Part shown: positions 3,599 through 10,176 of the stretch, piece after piece
Layout: each line of letters starts with the position of its first letter
Position numbering within the stretch: the stretch's first letter is position 1
NCBI GenBank assembly: GCA_023428295.1
Contig: JAEYYV010000077.1
Coordinates: 1-18,935, forward strand
DNA length: 18,935 bases
Direction of reading: 5' to 3'
From: Pseudomonadota bacterium
GTDB lineage: Bacteria; Myxococcota_A; Polyangia; Haliangiales; Haliangiaceae
Notes under the pieces: generated by a model
What the model was told of the DNA's origin: nothing
Seen by the model: the letters and a program-made list of their open reading frames with translations, nothing else
Database searches by the model: none
Made by a program: the position numbers and the translations under genes

Positions 3599-5236
3599 CT
3601 ACGCGCGAGCGAAGTCGGCAATGACCGGCGGGGTCGACGTGTCGAAACCGACAACATCGATCATACCGGCGTCGTTCGGGTCAGCGATGCTGAACCCGGT
3701 CGACGTCATTCCGACCACGACAAGCTTGGCCGGAATTCCCCGTGCGTCTCGGTACGCCCGCAGAGCCTGCGCAGGGTGCACGTTACCTGCCCAGGTCTCG
3801 TTGTCGGTGTAGACACAGAACGTGTCGACATCGACGCGGTGCTTTGCTGCCCAGATCATCGGAAGCGCACAGTCCGTTCCGCCCATGCTGAGCTTGCTGA
3901 TCGACGCGACCACATCGTCCAGCCGCTGACGCGGCGAGATCGACAGGGTCGTGACACCCGACTCTCCACCACCCCACTGACCACCGTAGCCGCCCGTTTC
4001 CGAGGTGAACGCGATGAACGCGTGCTCACGCTCGGTCGCTGCGGTCACGAGGGACATCGCCGCGGATGCGATGCGAGGCGTGAGCCCCGCGATCCCGCCC
4101 ACGTCGCCCGAGCTCATCGAGCCCGAGACGTCGAGTGCGAGCAGCATCCGCTTCCCCGCGGGCTCGACGAGACCGAAGCTCGCGTAGAACGCGGCGTCGA
4201 GCGCATCGATGATCGCGGGGACCGGCTGCCACGTGCCCTTGCCCTTCACGCTGCGTCCGGACTTGTAGGTCACGAGCGCGGCGAGAACGGCGATCGGGTG
4301 AACACGCGCCTTCGCGAGCCGCTGCGGGTCACGCAGCTGCGCCACGACCTTGGTCGTCGCCGCCGACATCGGCGCGATCACACCCACGCGAGTCATCGTC
4401 GCGAGGTTGCGAATCATCGCCGTCATCGGCATCGCTTCGAGGAGCGCCTCCCAGATCTCGGGGGACGTCAGCAGCTCCGTCGGAACACACTCACGCGGGA
4501 TGCGCTTCTCGGCGACAAGCGTTGCTGCCGCCTTCACGTCATCCAGCTTCTTCAGCTCGTCCATCGCGACGATCAGCGCACACGCCGGATCCTCGCTCGC
4601 TCCCGAGGGGAGCTCGCCCTTCACCGCCCACGAGAACAGGCGATCGTGCGACGGCGATGCCGCGCGCGGGTGCGCCAACCGCAGGAGGTCTCGGTTCGAC
4701 CAGCCGTCGCGCGACTGGTACTTCGCGAGCTGCAACGCGAGGTCACTCGCCGGCTTCGCGTTGAACCACGAGCCGACTGCCTTGCGCATTCCACGTCCCC
4801 ATCCCCCGAAGCCCTGCGCGTACTCGGCGAAGTGCATCAGGTGGGTTCCGATGCGGCACACCTGGGGGAGTGCCGCATACGCCGCGCGGCGCGTTGCCTC
4901 GTCACCGAGCTTCGCGCACATCGCGAGGGAAAAGATCGCCGGATCGTTCTTGGGCGCGCGTCCCGCAAGAGAGGTAGCAACGATCCGAGCGACGGTAGCG
5001 GGTCCATCCGCGCTGATGCAGCGCGCGACGACGTTTGCGTTTTCGATCGTGAGCTCGCGCTCGCCGACGTAGTAGGTGCCCCCTTCGGAGCCAAGGACCA
5101 GGAAGCGGTCGAGGCGCGCCCAGTCATCGATCTGCCACGCGAAGCCCCCCGCCGAGTTCGGAACCTGGTTGGTGCCGGGGATGCGTTCGCTCTGCGAGGT
5201 GGTCTTGGTCGAGAAATACTTCTTGAAGTCGAACAT
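3599..5236 (-). CDS. rsr: Ro60/TROVE-vWA RNA-binding protein (Rsr family)
   Basis: This 545-aa protein matches bacterial Ro60 (Rsr) in length and layout. An N-terminal alpha-helical TROVE ring domain spans about 20-350, with the typical opening NQVPNSAGGFAW (23-34). A C-terminal von Willebrand A domain spans about 360-545. The MIDAS metal site is complete: DVSGSMS near 369, the Thr of GGTDCALP near 452, and the Asp of YTDNETW near 475. Ro proteins hold misfolded RNAs through the ring and Y RNAs on its outer surface; bacterial Rsr works with exoribonucleases such as PNPase. ATG 5236 is chosen because GGAGG lies 5 nt upstream; the frame further up only crosses tRNA genes. It is flanked by tRNA-Thr upstream and tRNA-Asn downstream on the same strand, so it is probably cut out of the same transcript. 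No rtcB or other repair gene is in the window. A short hairpin GGACGC/GCGTCC lies in its leader. Confidence 0.93.
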   Translation of the reverse strand: MFDFKKYFSTKTTSQSERIPGTNQVPNSAGGFAWQIDDWARLDRFLVLGSEGGTYYVGERELTIENANVVARCISADGPATVARIVATSLAGRAPKNDPAIFSLAMCAKLGDEATRRAAYAALPQVCRIGTHLMHFAEYAQGFGGWGRGMRKAVGSWFNAKPASDLALQLAKYQSRDGWSNRDLLRLAHPRAASPSHDRLFSWAVKGELPSGASEDPACALIVAMDELKKLDDVKAAATLVAEKRIPRECVPTELLTSPEIWEALLEAMPMTAMIRNLATMTRVGVIAPMSAATTKVVAQLRDPQRLAKARVHPIAVLAALVTYKSGRSVKGKGTWQPVPAIIDALDAAFYASFGLVEPAGKRMLLALDVSGSMSSGDVGGIAGLTPRIASAAMSLVTAATEREHAFIAFTSETGGYGGQWGGGESGVTTLSISPRQRLDDVVASISKLSMGGTDCALPMIWAAKHRVDVDTFCVYTDNETWAGNVHPAQALRAYRDARGIPAKLVVVGMTSTGFSIADPNDAGMIDVVGFDTSTPPVIADFARA

Positions 5237-5296
5237 CTGATCCTCCGGCCCACGTGTGTGGACGCGTTGTGCGCGACGCGACATGCGTCCTGCGCG

Positions 5297-5373
5297 TGGA
5301 GCCCCTCGTCGGACTCGAACCGACGACCTGCTGATTACGAAACAGCCGCTACAGCCAACTGAGCTTGAGGGGC
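5297..5373 (-). tRNA. tRNA-Thr(CGT), encoded CCA
   Basis: The acceptor GCCCCTC/GAGGGGC and T-stem GTCGG/CCGAC are perfect. The anticodon loop TTCGTAA gives CGT. The T-loop TTCGAGT is canonical and the D-loop has GG. Discriminator T and CCA are encoded. It ends 60 nt before the Ro start codon. Confidence 0.85.
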
Positions 5374-5384
5374 GAAACCTGTCG

Positions 5385-5459
5385 TGCCTCTCGCCGGACT
5401 CGAACCGGCGACCGACCGCATACCAAGCGGTTGCTACATCCATGCTGAGCTTGAGAGGC
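5385..5459 (-). tRNA. tRNA-Thr(GGT), CGA tail
   Basis: The acceptor GCCTCTC/GAGAGGC, anticodon stem ACCGC/GCGGT and T-stem GCCGG/CCGGC are all perfect. The loop TTGGTAT gives GGT. The elbow is canonical. Discriminator A is followed by CGA. Confidence 0.88.
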
Positions 5460-5465
5460 GTTGGG

Positions 5466-5537
5466 TGCGGACCACGAGAGTCGAACTCGTTTGTACTGGG
5501 TGGAAGCCAGGCGCCTGAACCGGTCGGCCAGGTCCGC
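5466..5537 (-). tRNA. tRNA-Gly(TCC)
   Basis: The acceptor GCGGACC/GGTCCGC and T-stem ACGAG/CTCGT are perfect. The anticodon arm CCTGG-CTTCCAC-CCAGT gives TCC. The T-loop TTCGACT is canonical and the D-loop has GG. Discriminator A (Gly usually has T) is followed by CCC. Confidence 0.85.
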
Positions 5538-5578
5538 GTTACATGCGTCGCTCTCGCGTTGCTTCGCGTATCGATCCA

Positions 5579-5680
5579 CGAACAGCTCGCTGGGTAGCGA
5601 GTGAAGTCGAGCTGGGTAGCTCGCTCTCGTGGGACACGCTGACTCGACGAACAGCCCGGGCAGGGCCCGAGTGAAGTCGA
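5579..5680 (-). repeat. Pair of short hairpin repeats with conserved flanks
   Basis: Two 32-33-nt units (5579-5610 and 5648-5680) share CGAACAGC on one side and CGAGTGAAGTCGA on the other (plus-strand reading). Their central hairpins differ: CTCGCT-GGGT-AGCGAG and CCCGGGC-AGG-GCCCGAG. A third hairpin, CGAGCT-GGGT-AGCTCG, lies between them (5608-5623). No tRNA is seen from 5540 to 5684. This is probably structured RNA within the array transcript. Confidence 0.55.
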
Positions 5681-5684
5681 CGCA

Positions 5685-5761
5685 TGGAGCAGATGAGGGG
5701 AGTCGAACCCGCTAATTCCAGTGTGGCGCACTGGTGTGCCGACCGCGACACGTTCACCTGC
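5685..5761 (-). tRNA. tRNA-Gly(GCC)-like, C33, encoded CCA
   Basis: The acceptor GCAGGTG/CATCTGC has one wobble. The anticodon stem CCAGT/ACTGG is perfect with loop GCGCCAC: anticodon GCC with C at position 33. The T-loop TTCGACT is canonical with one T-stem mismatch. Discriminator T suits Gly. CCA is encoded. A hairpin GGTCTC/GAGACC (5767-5782) lies just upstream. Confidence 0.8.
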
Positions 5762-5831
5762 ATGGCGGTCTCCGAGGAGACCTTGGGTTTCGAGCCTGCG
5801 TCGGCGCCGGAGCGTGTTCGCAAGCTCTTCG

Positions 5832-5906
5832 TGGGTTGGGTGGGAATCGAACCCACGTCGCGCGGTTTAAGAGACCGGTGCAAAGACCAACATTTGCTAC
5901 CAACCC
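5832..5906 (-). tRNA. tRNA-Lys(CTT), CGA tail
   Basis: The acceptor GGGTTGG/CCAACCC and T-stem GTGGG/CCCAC are perfect. The anticodon arm CCGGT-CTCTTAA-ACCGC gives CTT. The D-stem GCAA/TTGC has a GG-containing loop. Discriminator A is followed by CGA. No Lys(TTT) was found in the array. Confidence 0.85.
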
Positions 5907-6249
5907 AGAGCGCATCACGAAGTGATGCAGGACGCGAAGCGTCCAAGCCGACAACGTCGGCTGCGAGGGTTAACGCCGTGAGGCGTGCAACCCAGAGATC
6001 CTCCATCGCGCGCGTCTCGGTAAACCGTCCGGTTCCTGCTCGGTGCTACGCGAGCACGAGACGCGCGCGACGAAATCAAGAGTGATCAGACTTCGTGCGC
6101 AGCGCGGCGGCCATTCTCCTGGGCCGAGAGCGCTCGCCACACCGGTTCGCTTCGATGCTTCACCTGCTGGGATGCTTCCGCGCCGAGCGGCTCGCATCTT
6201 TCGGTTGCTCACATCGACATCCCGCGGTCGTGGTGCCGTTGCCTTTTCG
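5907..6249 (-). ncRNA. Dense hairpin region, candidate large structured RNA
   Basis: There is no gene-like frame, but the stretch is packed with perfect helices: GCATCAC-GAA-GTGATGC (5912-5928), GGACGC-GAA-GCGTCC (5930-5944), AGCCGAC-AAC-GTCGGCT (5946-5962), and GGGTT/AACCC enclosing ACGCC-GTGA-GGCGT (5967-5993). Next comes a three-way junction closed by a perfect 14-bp stem (6005-6018 with 6056-6069), enclosing AACC-GTCC-GGTT and a TGCTCG/CGAGCA hairpin. Helices are quoted in plus-strand sense; the array orientation suggests transcription on minus. It lies between tRNA-Phe and tRNA-Lys. Large ornate RNAs such as GOLLD and ROOL are known beside tRNA arrays; membership cannot be decided by eye. 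Confidence 0.5.
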
Positions 6250-6322
6250 TCCCTCCCTCTGGAATCGAACCAGAACCTCTCGGTCTTCAGCCGAGCGCGC
6301 AGACCAACTACGCGAGAGAGGG
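6250..6322 (-). tRNA. tRNA-Phe(GAA), CGA tail, promoter-proximal
   Basis: Acceptor CCCTCTC/GGGAGGG with one wobble, anticodon arm CTCGG-CTGAAGA-CCGAG (GAA), T-stem TCTGG/CCAGA with loop TTCGATT, and a D-loop with GG. Discriminator A is followed by CGA. It is the first recognisable tRNA after the putative array promoter. Confidence 0.9.
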
Positions 6323-6588
6323 ATACTTGCGCTGCGCGCGGTCGAGCTCGGAAGCTCCACCGATCGCGCAGCGCGATCTTCATCGTCATCAACTCTTCAG
6401 TTGTCAGAGAGCACCCGCGTGCGCAGGGCGCACCTCGGGCGTCGATGCAGCGGCGCGTGCTGGGGCATGCGCGTGCGCACCTATCTCGATTCGATATCTA
6501 GATTTGGAATCCAGATAACGAGTCTGAGAAACGGATTGTGTGGACTAGTTCGTAGTCCGCGACGTTGGATGTGAAACCCGAAAACGTC
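6323..6588 (-). other. Array leader, hairpin-rich, no gene seen
   Basis: This stretch between the leader hairpin and tRNA-Phe holds no convincing reading frame or tRNA. It does hold helices: GCGCTGCGCG/CGCGCAGCGC enclosing GAGCT-CGGA-AGCTC (6329-6374), CAACT-CTTC-AGTTG, GTGCGC-AGG-GCGCAC, an ATCT-GATT stem-loop near 6505, GGACTA/TAGTCC near 6545, and GACGTT/AACGTC (6561-6588). It may form one structured RNA with the region on the other side of tRNA-Phe. Confidence 0.4.
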
Positions 6589-6626
6589 GAAGGGCCGCTG
6601 GGGAGGTCTTCCCTGGGCGGCCCTTC
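6589..6626 (-). terminator. Strong leader hairpin, possible attenuator
   Basis: A perfect 10-bp stem GAAGGGCCGC/GCGGCCCTTC encloses a second GGGA-rich stem. On the minus strand it is followed by GACGTTTTCGG, only a short T-run. It lies about 255 nt after the predicted transcription start and before all tRNAs, so it could act as an attenuator or a processing site. Confidence 0.45.
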
Positions 6627-6887
6627 AGCTAGCTACGTGTGGACACGTACTTAGCGGTTGGACCCTCCGAGGGTGCTACCGTTCGTATCGGATTCGATGG
6701 CGGACTTCGACGCAAGCGTCGAGAAATACGCCACAAACGACCGACCCTGACGCGGCAGCTGACTCGCGCCGACGAGGACGACCTGACGGCACGATGGCCA
6801 TCCTTTCGTCATGCGGGCGTTATGGAGCTTCCTGGTCAACATCGGGGTTCGTTTCTTTCGCCGCAGAAGAAGCAGCGATGGTTGATA

Positions 6888-6916
6888 CGTATAAATGCGC
6901 TCTCGCGATCTGTCAA
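6888..6916 (-). promoter_or_regulatory. Sigma-70-type promoter driving the tRNA array
   Basis: On the minus strand a perfect -35 TTGACA (6911-6916) and a -10 TATACG (6888-6893) are separated by exactly 17 nt. An AT-rich block just upstream (about 6917-6945, ATATTAAATT) resembles an UP element, as at stable-RNA promoters. It points at the array, and no other comparable promoter was seen between here and the first tRNA. Start of transcription would be near 6881. Confidence 0.75.
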
Positions 6917-6959
6917 AGCTAATTTAATATCTATTTTCCATCAGAGGCGATCACTCCCC

Positions 6960-6995
6960 GACGGCGCGGAATTTCGCGGACAGATTTCAGCCGTC
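6960..6995 (-). terminator. Hairpin between the lipid kinase gene and the array promoter
   Basis: A 6-bp stem GACGGC/GCCGTC encloses a small CGCG-containing hairpin, 15 nt after the lipid kinase stop codon. It could insulate the array from upstream transcription. There is no clear T-run directly after it. Confidence 0.3.
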
Positions 6996-7009
6996 TAGCA
7001 GCCTCTCCG

Positions 7010-7999
7010 TCACAACGGATTTTTTGCGAGCGACACGAGCGTCACCGGCGCACCGATCGAGAGCTCGAGGTTCCTGCGTCTCCCCAAGAGCTCGCCACCC
7101 GCCTCGATCGCCGTCTCCTCGTCGAGCTCGACCGTCACCCGATCGCACAGGAAGTCCGTGACGTTCTTGGAGAAATACTCCCCGCGGAACGCCGCCGGTG
7201 TGCTCCGCAGGATCTCGAACAGCCCCGCATCTCCACAACGCAACTGGAACTTCCCTGCCCGCTCGCCCGCGAACGCGAACATCTTCAAGCCGAATCCGAA
7301 GTACGGAATCGTGGCTCCCGCCACGAGTGTGCACGCGCCTTCCCACAACCGCTGATCCTTGGCGATGGTGGCCCCGGTCGCGCCTTCTCGCTTCATCGCG
7401 ATGGCGGGCGCGCCGCGATTGGTGACGATCACGTTCGGCCGTCTGGACGTCGCGAACCGAGGCACCGATCGCAGCGCGACGGACAACGCGTACCGCGCGC
7501 CGCCACCGATCACGCTGCGCGCGACGGGCACGCGATCCACCACGCGACTCACCGCCTCGTGATCCTCGAGCAACTGCGCGTCGACTCCCATGCCGACAAA
7601 CGGCGCGCGCACACCGAGCACGTCGATCATCGGCACCTTGGTCCACGCGCCAAACCCGCGCGACAGCTTCACGAGATCTGTCTCGGGATCCTCGGTCGCG
7701 CCCACGGTGTCGGCGATCGCGTTACCCGATCCCAAGCGCAGAACGCCGATCGCGGGCTCTGGCTTGCCCGCTCCCCGACACGCTTCGGCGATCAGCGACA
7801 GCCCCATCACCACCGTTCCGTCACCACCTCCGAGCACCACGAGATCGAGTCCGCGCGCGAGCTCCGCACGCACGACGTACCGCGCTTCCTCGAGCGACTC
7901 CGTCACGCGCACGCGGCCGGGCATGGCGGCCTCGAGCTTCTCGCGCAGTCGTCCGCCAACGCGTCGCGCGTTGCCATTGACGATCGCGATGGCCCTCAC
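7010..7999 (-). CDS. Diacylglycerol kinase-family lipid kinase
   Basis: The 329-aa product has the ATP-binding signature of the DAGK/YegS/sphingosine-kinase fold: VNGNARR near the N-terminus, LVVLGGGDGT (53-62) and LRLGSGNAIAD (87-97). It would phosphorylate diacylglycerol or a related lipid hydroxyl at the cytoplasmic membrane face; the substrate cannot be told from sequence. The GTG at 7999 is chosen because homology-like sequence begins directly there; the frame is open upstream to 8230, but that part overlaps the divergent mtgA. No strong ribosome binding site is visible, so the start is uncertain. It is divergent from mtgA with about 80 bp between, and upstream of the tRNA array on the same strand but separated by a hairpin and a new promoter. 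Confidence 0.85.
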   Translation of the reverse strand: MRAIAIVNGNARRVGGRLREKLEAAMPGRVRVTESLEEARYVVRAELARGLDLVVLGGGDGTVVMGLSLIAEACRGAGKPEPAIGVLRLGSGNAIADTVGATEDPETDLVKLSRGFGAWTKVPMIDVLGVRAPFVGMGVDAQLLEDHEAVSRVVDRVPVARSVIGGGARYALSVALRSVPRFATSRRPNVIVTNRGAPAIAMKREGATGATIAKDQRLWEGACTLVAGATIPYFGFGLKMFAFAGERAGKFQLRCGDAGLFEILRSTPAAFRGEYFSKNVTDFLCDRVTVELDEETAIEAGGELLGRRRNLELSIGAPVTLVSLAKNPL

Positions 8000-8079
8000 G
8001 ATCGAACGATACCGCAGCCTCCCGAGATGTCGGAGTTTGCGCCCGCGATTGCCACGAGCGAGCGCACACGCCAGCTTTG

Positions 8080-8976
8080 ATGCATGCTCGACGCGTGACG
8101 AGAGAGCCGCGTCGGTGGCTTCGCATACTGCGCGGCATCGTGGAGGTCGGGACGATCCTCGTCGCGATTCCAACGCTCGTCCTCTGGTGCTCGGTGCCGA
8201 ACACCAAGCCGCTCGCGGCGCGCAATCCAACGACCACGGCGTTCATCGAGCTGCGGCGCGAACAAGCGGCGAGCGCGGGAAAGGCGTTCGACCTGAAGCA
8301 CGAGTGGCGTCCGCTCGGCAAGATCTCGCGGTATCTGCGCGCGGCCGTGGTGTACGCGGAGGACTGGCGGTTCTACGAGCACGATGGCGTGGATTGGGAC
8401 GCGATCGAGAAGGCGGTCGACGCAAACCTCGCGAGAGGGTCGCTCGCGATCGGCGGCAGCACCATCACGCAGCAGCTCGCGAAGAACCTGTATCTGTCGC
8501 CGTCGCGGAGCTTCATCCGCAAGCTGCGCGAGATGCTGATCGCGTTCTCGCTCGAGGATGACCTCGGCAAGCAGCGCATCTTGGAGATCTACTTGAACGT
8601 CGTCGAGTGGGGCGATGGCGTGTTTGGGGCGGAGGCCGCCGCGCAGAAGTGGTTCCATCACTCGGCGCAGTCACTGACTCCCGCGGAGGCGGTGCGGCTC
8701 GCCATCGCGCTCCCGAATCCGTTCGAGCGCGCACCGAACGTGAAGTCCGCCATGCTGACGAAGAAGGCCGCGCGGCTGATCCGCCTGTTGCGGATGCAGG
8801 GACTCATCGACAAGGTCCAAGAGCGAGTAGCGCTCGACGCGGTGGGTGCGCCCCGCACGCCTGTCCTCGAGCGAGCGCCTTCGCGCGACGACGACGACTC
8901 CGAGGATCTCGCGGCTCCCGTGTCGTCACCCAGCGAGCTCTCGCCGTCATCGGGCGAGACGTTGGCGCCGTACTGA
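8080..8976 (+). CDS. mtgA: Monofunctional peptidoglycan glycosyltransferase
   Basis: The 298-aa product is a GT51 transglycosylase that polymerises lipid II into glycan strands on the periplasmic side. One transmembrane helix (about 17-37) anchors it. The family motifs are present in order: EDWRFYEHDGVDW (94-106, with catalytic Glu94), GGSTITQQLAKNLYL (125-139), KLREMLIAFSLE (148-159), and ILEIYLNVVEWGDGVFG (167-183). No transpeptidase domain follows, so it is the monofunctional type. The C-terminal 50 residues are Ser/Asp-rich and unlike the family. ATG 8080 is used; TTG 8077 and GTG 8095 are alternatives. No obvious operon partner follows; 8977-9148 shows nothing recognisable. Confidence 0.9.
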   Translation: MHARRVTREPRRWLRILRGIVEVGTILVAIPTLVLWCSVPNTKPLAARNPTTTAFIELRREQAASAGKAFDLKHEWRPLGKISRYLRAAVVYAEDWRFYEHDGVDWDAIEKAVDANLARGSLAIGGSTITQQLAKNLYLSPSRSFIRKLREMLIAFSLEDDLGKQRILEIYLNVVEWGDGVFGAEAAAQKWFHHSAQSLTPAEAVRLAIALPNPFERAPNVKSAMLTKKAARLIRLLRMQGLIDKVQERVALDAVGAPRTPVLERAPSRDDDDSEDLAAPVSSPSELSPSSGETLAPY

Positions 8977-9148
8977 CGCGAAGTCGCCCGGCGTGCGCGA
9001 ACGGGGCGAGTCGATTCGCCGACCGGAATCTTCCGAGCTACGTGCGTCACGAGATCGAACGGCCACTTCGTGGACACTCTGTTCGCGAATCGCGCGTCGC
9101 AGTGAGTGGTGCTCGCATTGCATCGCATCTGCCCTACGGGAGAAACGG

Positions 9149-9457
9149 ATGACTCGACTAGCAGACGGAACTGGTGCCTGGTCGCTGCTCGAGAGAGTGC
9201 TGCTCACGGACGTGGAGCTTCGTGACGCACCGCCGAGTACCTATGTAGTCCACACGCCGCTCGACGTGATCTGTCTGCTCGAGAGCGGACAGGTCGGGGA
9301 GGTCGTGCTGGGCGGAACCTTCGCGCAGAGTGGCTACATTCGAGCCTTCCTGCACGAGACCTATCCACGCTTGGTCGTCAGTAACCACGCCACAGAGCCA
9401 ACGGTCCAGACCGCTACAAGAAACTCGGCGACGGCAGCGGCGAACGCGTCGGACTGA
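9149..9457 (+). CDS. Small hypothetical protein
   Basis: A 102-aa frame starts at ATG 9149, with GGGAG about 7 nt upstream. The first 80 residues look like a real folded domain: TYVVHTPLDVICLLESG, then GEVVLGGTFAQSGYIRAFLHETYP, an alternating strand-helix pattern reminiscent of a receiver-like or Rossmann-type half. No family was recognised. The last 25 residues are low in hydrophobics. It converges on the alpha/beta hydrolase gene and overlaps its 3' end by 97 bp, so one of the two stop positions may be a readthrough extension. Confidence 0.6.
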   Translation: MTRLADGTGAWSLLERVLLTDVELRDAPPSTYVVHTPLDVICLLESGQVGEVVLGGTFAQSGYIRAFLHETYPRLVVSNHATEPTVQTATRNSATAAANASD

Positions 9458-10176
9458 TCGATGAACGGCCAGTGGCCGGCCGGTTCGATGCCGATCCATC
9501 GCGCGCCGACCGCATCGAGACGCGCGCGGCTCTCGGCGCAGATGCCACGAGGGACACCCGCGATGAACAGATGAGGGCACGACAGCGCGGCGAACCGCGG
9601 CGCGAGATCGCCTGCCGTCGAGATGCGGACCAAGTCCTTCGCGTTTGCCCACAGCGTGTCCGCGTGCGCGGCCACCATCGCGGCGTGATAGCCGGCGAGC
9701 GCGGGCTCGGTCGCGCCGCGCGCGTAGATGGCGGCGCGCATCTGTGCGAAGCCGTGCGCGCGAAAGTCGTCGAGCGAGTAGCCCGCAGCCCGCGCGCTGA
9801 ACGTGCAGTCGCCGAGCGTCAGGTTGCCATCGACGTTCACGACGGCGCGAACGGGGCTGCGTTCGGCGACGAGCGTCGCGATCACGCCGCCCATCGAGTG
9901 GCCGACGAGGATCGCGGGAGGGCGATCTGCGAGCCACCGTGCGAGGTGATCCGCGTGCGCTTGCACCGTGTCGTGAACGATCGACGCGGGCGTTCGGCCG
10001 TAGCCCGGCATGTCGACGAGCACGTGCGCGAACGCCGCGAGCCGCGGATGACGAGTGATCGCGTCGAAGGAGACGGACCACTCGCCGAGGCCGTGGATCC
10101 AGACGATCGACGGCGCGGACGCATCGCCCGAGCGGCGCACGACCATGCCGTGCTCGACCGCCCAGGCGCCTGTCAC
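9361..10176 (-). CDS. Alpha/beta hydrolase
   Basis: The 271-aa product has the alpha/beta-hydrolase fold. WIHGLGEW (26-33) supplies the oxyanion region, DMPGYGRT (55-62) the following strand-turn, GHSMGG the nucleophile elbow with Ser94, and PAGHWPF the catalytic His235. The acid residue is not certain. It resembles small esterases or lactonases; the substrate is unknown. Its GTG start (10176) overlaps the TGA stop of dapL as GTGA, which predicts translational coupling. ATG 10146 is an alternative start. Coupling to a lysine/peptidoglycan precursor enzyme does not by itself reveal function. Seventeen residues past FLV look like a C-terminal extension overlapping the convergent gene. Confidence 0.85.
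   Translation of the reverse strand: MTGAWAVEHGMVVRRSGDASAPSIVWIHGLGEWSVSFDAITRHPRLAAFAHVLVDMPGYGRTPASIVHDTVQAHADHLARWLADRPPAILVGHSMGGVIATLVAERSPVRAVVNVDGNLTLGDCTFSARAAGYSLDDFRAHGFAQMRAAIYARGATEPALAGYHAAMVAAHADTLWANAKDLVRISTAGDLAPRFAALSCPHLFIAGVPRGICAESRARLDAVGARWIGIEPAGHWPFIDQSDAFAAAVAEFLVAVWTVGSVAWLLTTKRG

Noticed and set aside
5770..5821. Additional tRNA suggested by a CTCGAAA loop
   Set aside because: Only two T-stem pairs form, position 54 would be C, and no acceptor or anticodon arm could be found.
1..6600. Many open reading frames of 60-250 aa on both strands across the array
   Set aside because: They read through tRNA genes, are rich in Arg/Ser/Pro without domain features, and repeat T-loop translations such as GFEPP or RFESS. 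They are side effects of high GC and conserved tRNA sequence.
6651..6842. A 63-codon minus-strand frame just downstream of the array promoter, possible leader peptide
   Set aside because: No clear ribosome binding site, codon third positions not GC-biased like the real genes, and no regulatory codon run or recognisable domain.
1..6900. Prophage
   Set aside because: An HNH gene and tRNAs are phage-like, but there are no structural, integrase, terminase or replication genes, and the right flank is ordinary chromosome. A phage or element origin of the array remains possible beyond the left edge.
8000..8230. Longer N-terminus for the lipid kinase
   Set aside because: The extension overlaps the divergent mtgA coding region, is low-complexity and Arg-rich, and precedes the conserved start of the kinase fold.
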